DNA of 7,817 bases from the NCBI GenBank assembly GCA_024641445.1, contig JAHEDA010000111.1, positions 1-7,817 of the forward strand, in the 5' to 3' direction. A model generated the notes under the pieces. It saw only the letters and a program-made list of their open reading frames with translations. It did no database searches and was not told the origin of the DNA. Source of the stretch: Gammaproteobacteria bacterium (lineage in GTDB: Bacteria; Pseudomonadota; Gammaproteobacteria; UBA6429; Thiohalophilaceae). The position numbers and the translations under genes are program-made. This document shows positions 5,956 to 7,817 of this stretch, piece after piece; positions within the stretch are counted from its first letter, which is position 1, and each line of letters begins with the position of its first letter.

Positions 5956-5983
5956 TAGCCACCAGCCACTCGTTACCAGCTAC
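5956..5983 (-). repeat. Imperfect 7-base tandem repeat, opposite orientation, after the gap terminator
   Basis: Read on the minus strand from 5983, four heptamers are GTAGCTG, GTAACGA, GTGGCTG and GTGGCTA. They share the GTNGC pattern and period of the array at 5877-5911 but in inverted orientation, so the two arrays bracket the terminator symmetrically and could partly pair in RNA. Confidence 0.55.
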
Positions 5984-5994
5984 TCATTTAGCAG

Positions 5995-6027
5995 AGAATT
6001 TTGCTAACGCCTTGTTAGCAAAATTCT
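5995..6027 (+). repeat. Perfect 14-bp inverted repeat before pgk
   Basis: AGAATTTTGCTAAC (5995-6008) is perfectly complementary to GTTAGCAAAATTCT (6014-6027), with a 5-base loop GCCTT. It ends 14 bases before the GGAG ribosome binding site of pgk. TTTG follows, too short for a confident terminator. It could be an operator dyad, a second terminator stem or a 5' mRNA structure affecting pgk. Confidence 0.6.
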
Positions 6028-6053
6028 TTGAAACATTTTATGGAGTAATCATC

Positions 6054-7232
6054 ATGGTTGTTAAGAAGCTTGTTGATCAAAACCTCAAGGGCAAGCGCGT
6101 GTTCATCCGCGCCGACCTTAACGTGCCAGTCAAGGATGGCAAGGTGACCTCGGATGCGCGTATTACCGCCTCTATGACGACCATCAATCACTGTATCAAG
6201 CAGGGCGCCAAGGTCATGGTGACCTCGCATCTGGGTCGTCCCACCGAAGGGGAGTGGTCCGAAGAGAATTCACTCAAGCCGGTGGCCGAGAACATCGGCG
6301 CGCGTCTGGGTAAGTCGGTGCGCCTGATCAAGGATTGGGTCAATGGCGGCTTTGAAGTTGCTGAGGGCGAACTCGTTGTGCTGGAAAACTGCCGCATCAA
6401 CAAGGGTGAAAAGAAGAACGTTGATGAGACTGCGAAGAAGTACGCTGCACTGTGTGATGTCTTCGTCATGGACGCCTTTGGTACCGCACACCGCGCCGAG
6501 GCCTCTACCCACGGTGTGGCCAAGTACGCACCGATCGCCTGCGCCGGCATCCTGTTGACTGAGGAACTGGATGCACTGGATAAGGCCCTGGCCAATCCCA
6601 AGCGCCCGATGGTGGCCATCGTGGGTGGCTCCAAGGTCTCTACCAAGCTGACCGTATTGGAATCACTTTCTGAAAAAGTTGATCAGATGGTCGTCGGTGG
6701 TGGTATCGCCAACACCTTCCTCAAGGCCACGGGTAAGAACGTGGGCAAGTCACTGTGCGAGGATGACCTCGTCCCCACCGCACAGATGCTGATCGAGAAG
6801 ATGAAAAAGCGCAATGCCAATATACCGATTGCAGTGGATGTGGTCTGCGGCAAGAAATTCGATGCCAATGAACTTGCGGTGCTGAAAGACGCCGGAGCGG
6901 TTGCCGATGACGATATGATCTTCGACATCGGACCAAAATCTGCACAGGAACTGGTCGATATCATCATGAAGGCCGGTACCGTAGTATGGAACGGCCCCGT
7001 CGGCGTGTTTGAGTTTGATCAATTCGGCGAGGGCACCAAAAAGATTGCCATGGCCATTGCCAATACCAATGCCTTCACTCTGGCCGGTGGTGGTGACACC
7101 ATCGCTGCGATTCAGAAATACGATATCTATGACAAGGTATCGTATATCTCCACCGCCGGTGGCGCCTTCCTTGAATACCTTGAGGGTAAGGTGCTCCCCG
7201 CTGTGGCGATCCTGGAAGAGCGCGCCAAGTAA
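6054..7232 (+). CDS. pgk: Phosphoglycerate kinase
   Basis: Pgk reversibly transfers phosphate between 1,3-bisphosphoglycerate and ADP, making 3-phosphoglycerate and ATP, in glycolysis and, in reverse, gluconeogenesis or CO2 fixation. From ATG 6054 the protein has 392 residues, normal for a bacterial monomeric enzyme. VFIRADLNVP at 16-25 is the family signature, with substrate-binding Asp21 and Asn23. HLGRP is at 59-63, LENCRINKGEKKN at 110-122, GGSKVSTK at 191-198, NGPVGVFE at 313-320 and the nucleotide-binding GGGDT at 345-349. The in-frame TTG at 6012 would add 14 residues but lies in the 14-bp inverted repeat; ATG 6054 has GGAG eight bases upstream and gives the conserved N-terminus. It is 177 bases after gap, beyond a terminator, and 71 bases before pyk. 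Confidence 0.98.
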   Translation: MVVKKLVDQNLKGKRVFIRADLNVPVKDGKVTSDARITASMTTINHCIKQGAKVMVTSHLGRPTEGEWSEENSLKPVAENIGARLGKSVRLIKDWVNGGFEVAEGELVVLENCRINKGEKKNVDETAKKYAALCDVFVMDAFGTAHRAEASTHGVAKYAPIACAGILLTEELDALDKALANPKRPMVAIVGGSKVSTKLTVLESLSEKVDQMVVGGGIANTFLKATGKNVGKSLCEDDLVPTAQMLIEKMKKRNANIPIAVDVVCGKKFDANELAVLKDAGAVADDDMIFDIGPKSAQELVDIIMKAGTVVWNGPVGVFEFDQFGEGTKKIAMAIANTNAFTLAGGGDTIAAIQKYDIYDKVSYISTAGGAFLEYLEGKVLPAVAILEERAK

Positions 7233-7295
7233 GTAGCATCACGTAGAGCAGGTGACCATTGTTGTCACCTGCATCTTTCACAAGCTACGCAATAC
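7233..7295 (+). repeat. Heptamer-like repeats flanking the pgk-pyk hairpin
   Basis: Directly after the pgk TAA is GTAGCAT (7233-7239), then GTAGAGC (7243-7249). After the hairpin, the minus strand reads GTATTGC (7295-7289), GTAGCTT (7288-7282) and GTGAAAG (7281-7275). This repeats, in shorter and more decayed form, the layout around the gap terminator. A 15-base identity, CGCCAAGTAAGTAGC, spans the gap stop (5867-5881) and the pgk stop (7223-7237); its first part is simply Ala-Lys-stop coding. Confidence 0.4.
7248..7272 (+). terminator. Hairpin between pgk and pyk, possible weak terminator
   Basis: GCAGGTGAC (7248-7256) and GTCACCTGC (7264-7272) form a perfect 9-bp stem with a 7-base loop CATTGTT. 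The tail ATCTTTCAC is a poor T-tract, so termination would be partial at best. It could reduce pyk expression relative to pgk or protect the pgk mRNA end. Confidence 0.5.
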
Positions 7296-7303
7296 AGGAA
7301 ACT

Positions 7304-7817
7304 ATGCAAAGACGAACCAAGATTGTTGCGACCATGGGGCCGGCTACTGAAGACCCCGCGATGATGGATAAGATCATCGAGGCTGGGGTTGATGTCATCC
7401 GTGTCAATTTCTCACACGGTACCGCCGAGGAACATATTGAACGCGCTGAACGCATGCGCAACCGGGCGCGCGCCCACGGCCGCCAGATCGGTGTGTTGTG
7501 TGACCTGCAAGGCCCAAAGATCCGTATCGAGCGTTTCAAAGACAAGAAGGTCATGCTGGAAGATGGCGCAACCTTTATTCTGGATACGCAATTCGATGCC
7601 AAGGCCGGTACGATTGAACGCGTCGGTATCGCCTACAAACAACTACCCGACGATGTAAAGCGTGGTGACACCCTGTTGCTAGATGATGGGCGCATCGTGT
7701 TGTGGGTCAACGAGGTCAATGGCCACGAGATTATCTGTCGCGTGGTGATGGGGGGGGAGCTCTCCGATCGCAAGGGCATCAACCGCCAGGGTGGTGGGCT
7801 ATCGGCCCCGGCACTGA
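7304..7817 (+). CDS. pyk: Pyruvate kinase, N-terminal part, cut by window edge
   Basis: Pyruvate kinase converts phosphoenolpyruvate and ADP to pyruvate and ATP, the last step of glycolysis. The first 171 codons are present, of roughly 470-480 expected, with no stop before the right edge. RRTKIVATMGPAT at residues 3-15 opens the TIM barrel. Arg33, Asn35 and Ser37 in VIRVNFSHG and Asp67 in CDLQGPKIR are the conserved phosphate- and potassium-binding residues. The segment after about residue 71, with LLLDDGRIVL, is the B domain, and GINRQGGGLSAPAL starts the return to the barrel. The sequence resembles the PykA type more than PykF. AGGAA lies shortly before the ATG at 7304. It is 71 bases after pgk with a hairpin between, so readthrough from pgk is likely. 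An 8-G run at 7750-7757 is in frame. Confidence 0.96.
   Translation, partial: MQRRTKIVATMGPATEDPAMMDKIIEAGVDVIRVNFSHGTAEEHIERAERMRNRARAHGRQIGVLCDLQGPKIRIERFKDKKVMLEDGATFILDTQFDAKAGTIERVGIAYKQLPDDVKRGDTLLLDDGRIVLWVNEVNGHEIICRVVMGGELSDRKGINRQGGGLSAPAL

Noticed and set aside
6013..6041. A pgk promoter made of TTGTTA and TTTTAT with a 17-base spacer
   Set aside because: Transcription would begin around 6048, after the GGAG site and only about six bases before the ATG, which would remove the ribosome binding site.
6012..6053. Upstream TTG start that would lengthen pgk by 14 residues
   Set aside because: The TTG lies in the loop of the 14-bp inverted repeat, has no ribosome binding site, and the extra residues are unlike PGK N-termini. 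ATG 6054 with GGAG fits better.

Overview
The window carries housekeeping central metabolism of what is most likely a gammaproteobacterium, possibly a chemolithoautotroph. The protein sequences (E. coli-like TktA numbering, a PykA-like pyruvate kinase, type I GAPDH, bacterial PGK), the moderately high GC and the tkt-gap-pgk-pyk order support this. That gene order is common in autotrophic sulfur- or ammonia-oxidising proteobacteria and in some heterotrophic gammaproteobacteria. No RuBisCO or phosphoribulokinase gene is visible, so autotrophy is only an inference.

Layout. Positions 1-1783 read on the minus strand and form an S-adenosylmethionine (SAM) cycle module: metK (SAM synthesis), a 199-base intergenic region, then the 5' part of ahcY (SAH hydrolysis), which runs off the left edge. 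The intergenic region holds a well-formed SAH riboswitch just upstream of ahcY, a candidate promoter and a GC-rich hairpin. At 1784-1955 is a divergent intergenic region. A thioredoxin-fold protein gene (1956-2522) reads to the right. A 338-base gap (2523-2860) without a convincing gene contains several inverted repeats and is probably the promoter and leader of tkt. Then come transketolase, glyceraldehyde-3-phosphate dehydrogenase, phosphoglycerate kinase and the first 171 codons of pyruvate kinase, all on the plus strand.

How the genes work together. MetK makes SAM. Methyltransferases turn SAM into SAH, and AhcY removes SAH. The riboswitch lets SAH itself induce ahcY without changing metK. 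On the right, Tkt interconverts sugar phosphates (pentose phosphate or Calvin cycle), while Gap, Pgk and Pyk form a lower-glycolysis/gluconeogenesis block.

The gap-pgk junction is not a simple operon joint. It has a strong intrinsic terminator, imperfect 7-base tandem repeats on either side of it in opposite orientation, and a perfect 14-bp inverted repeat just before the pgk ribosome binding site. The pgk-pyk junction repeats a smaller version of the same plan. I see no phage, transposon, CRISPR, toxin-antitoxin or defence genes. The less explained signals are all in the intergenic DNA.
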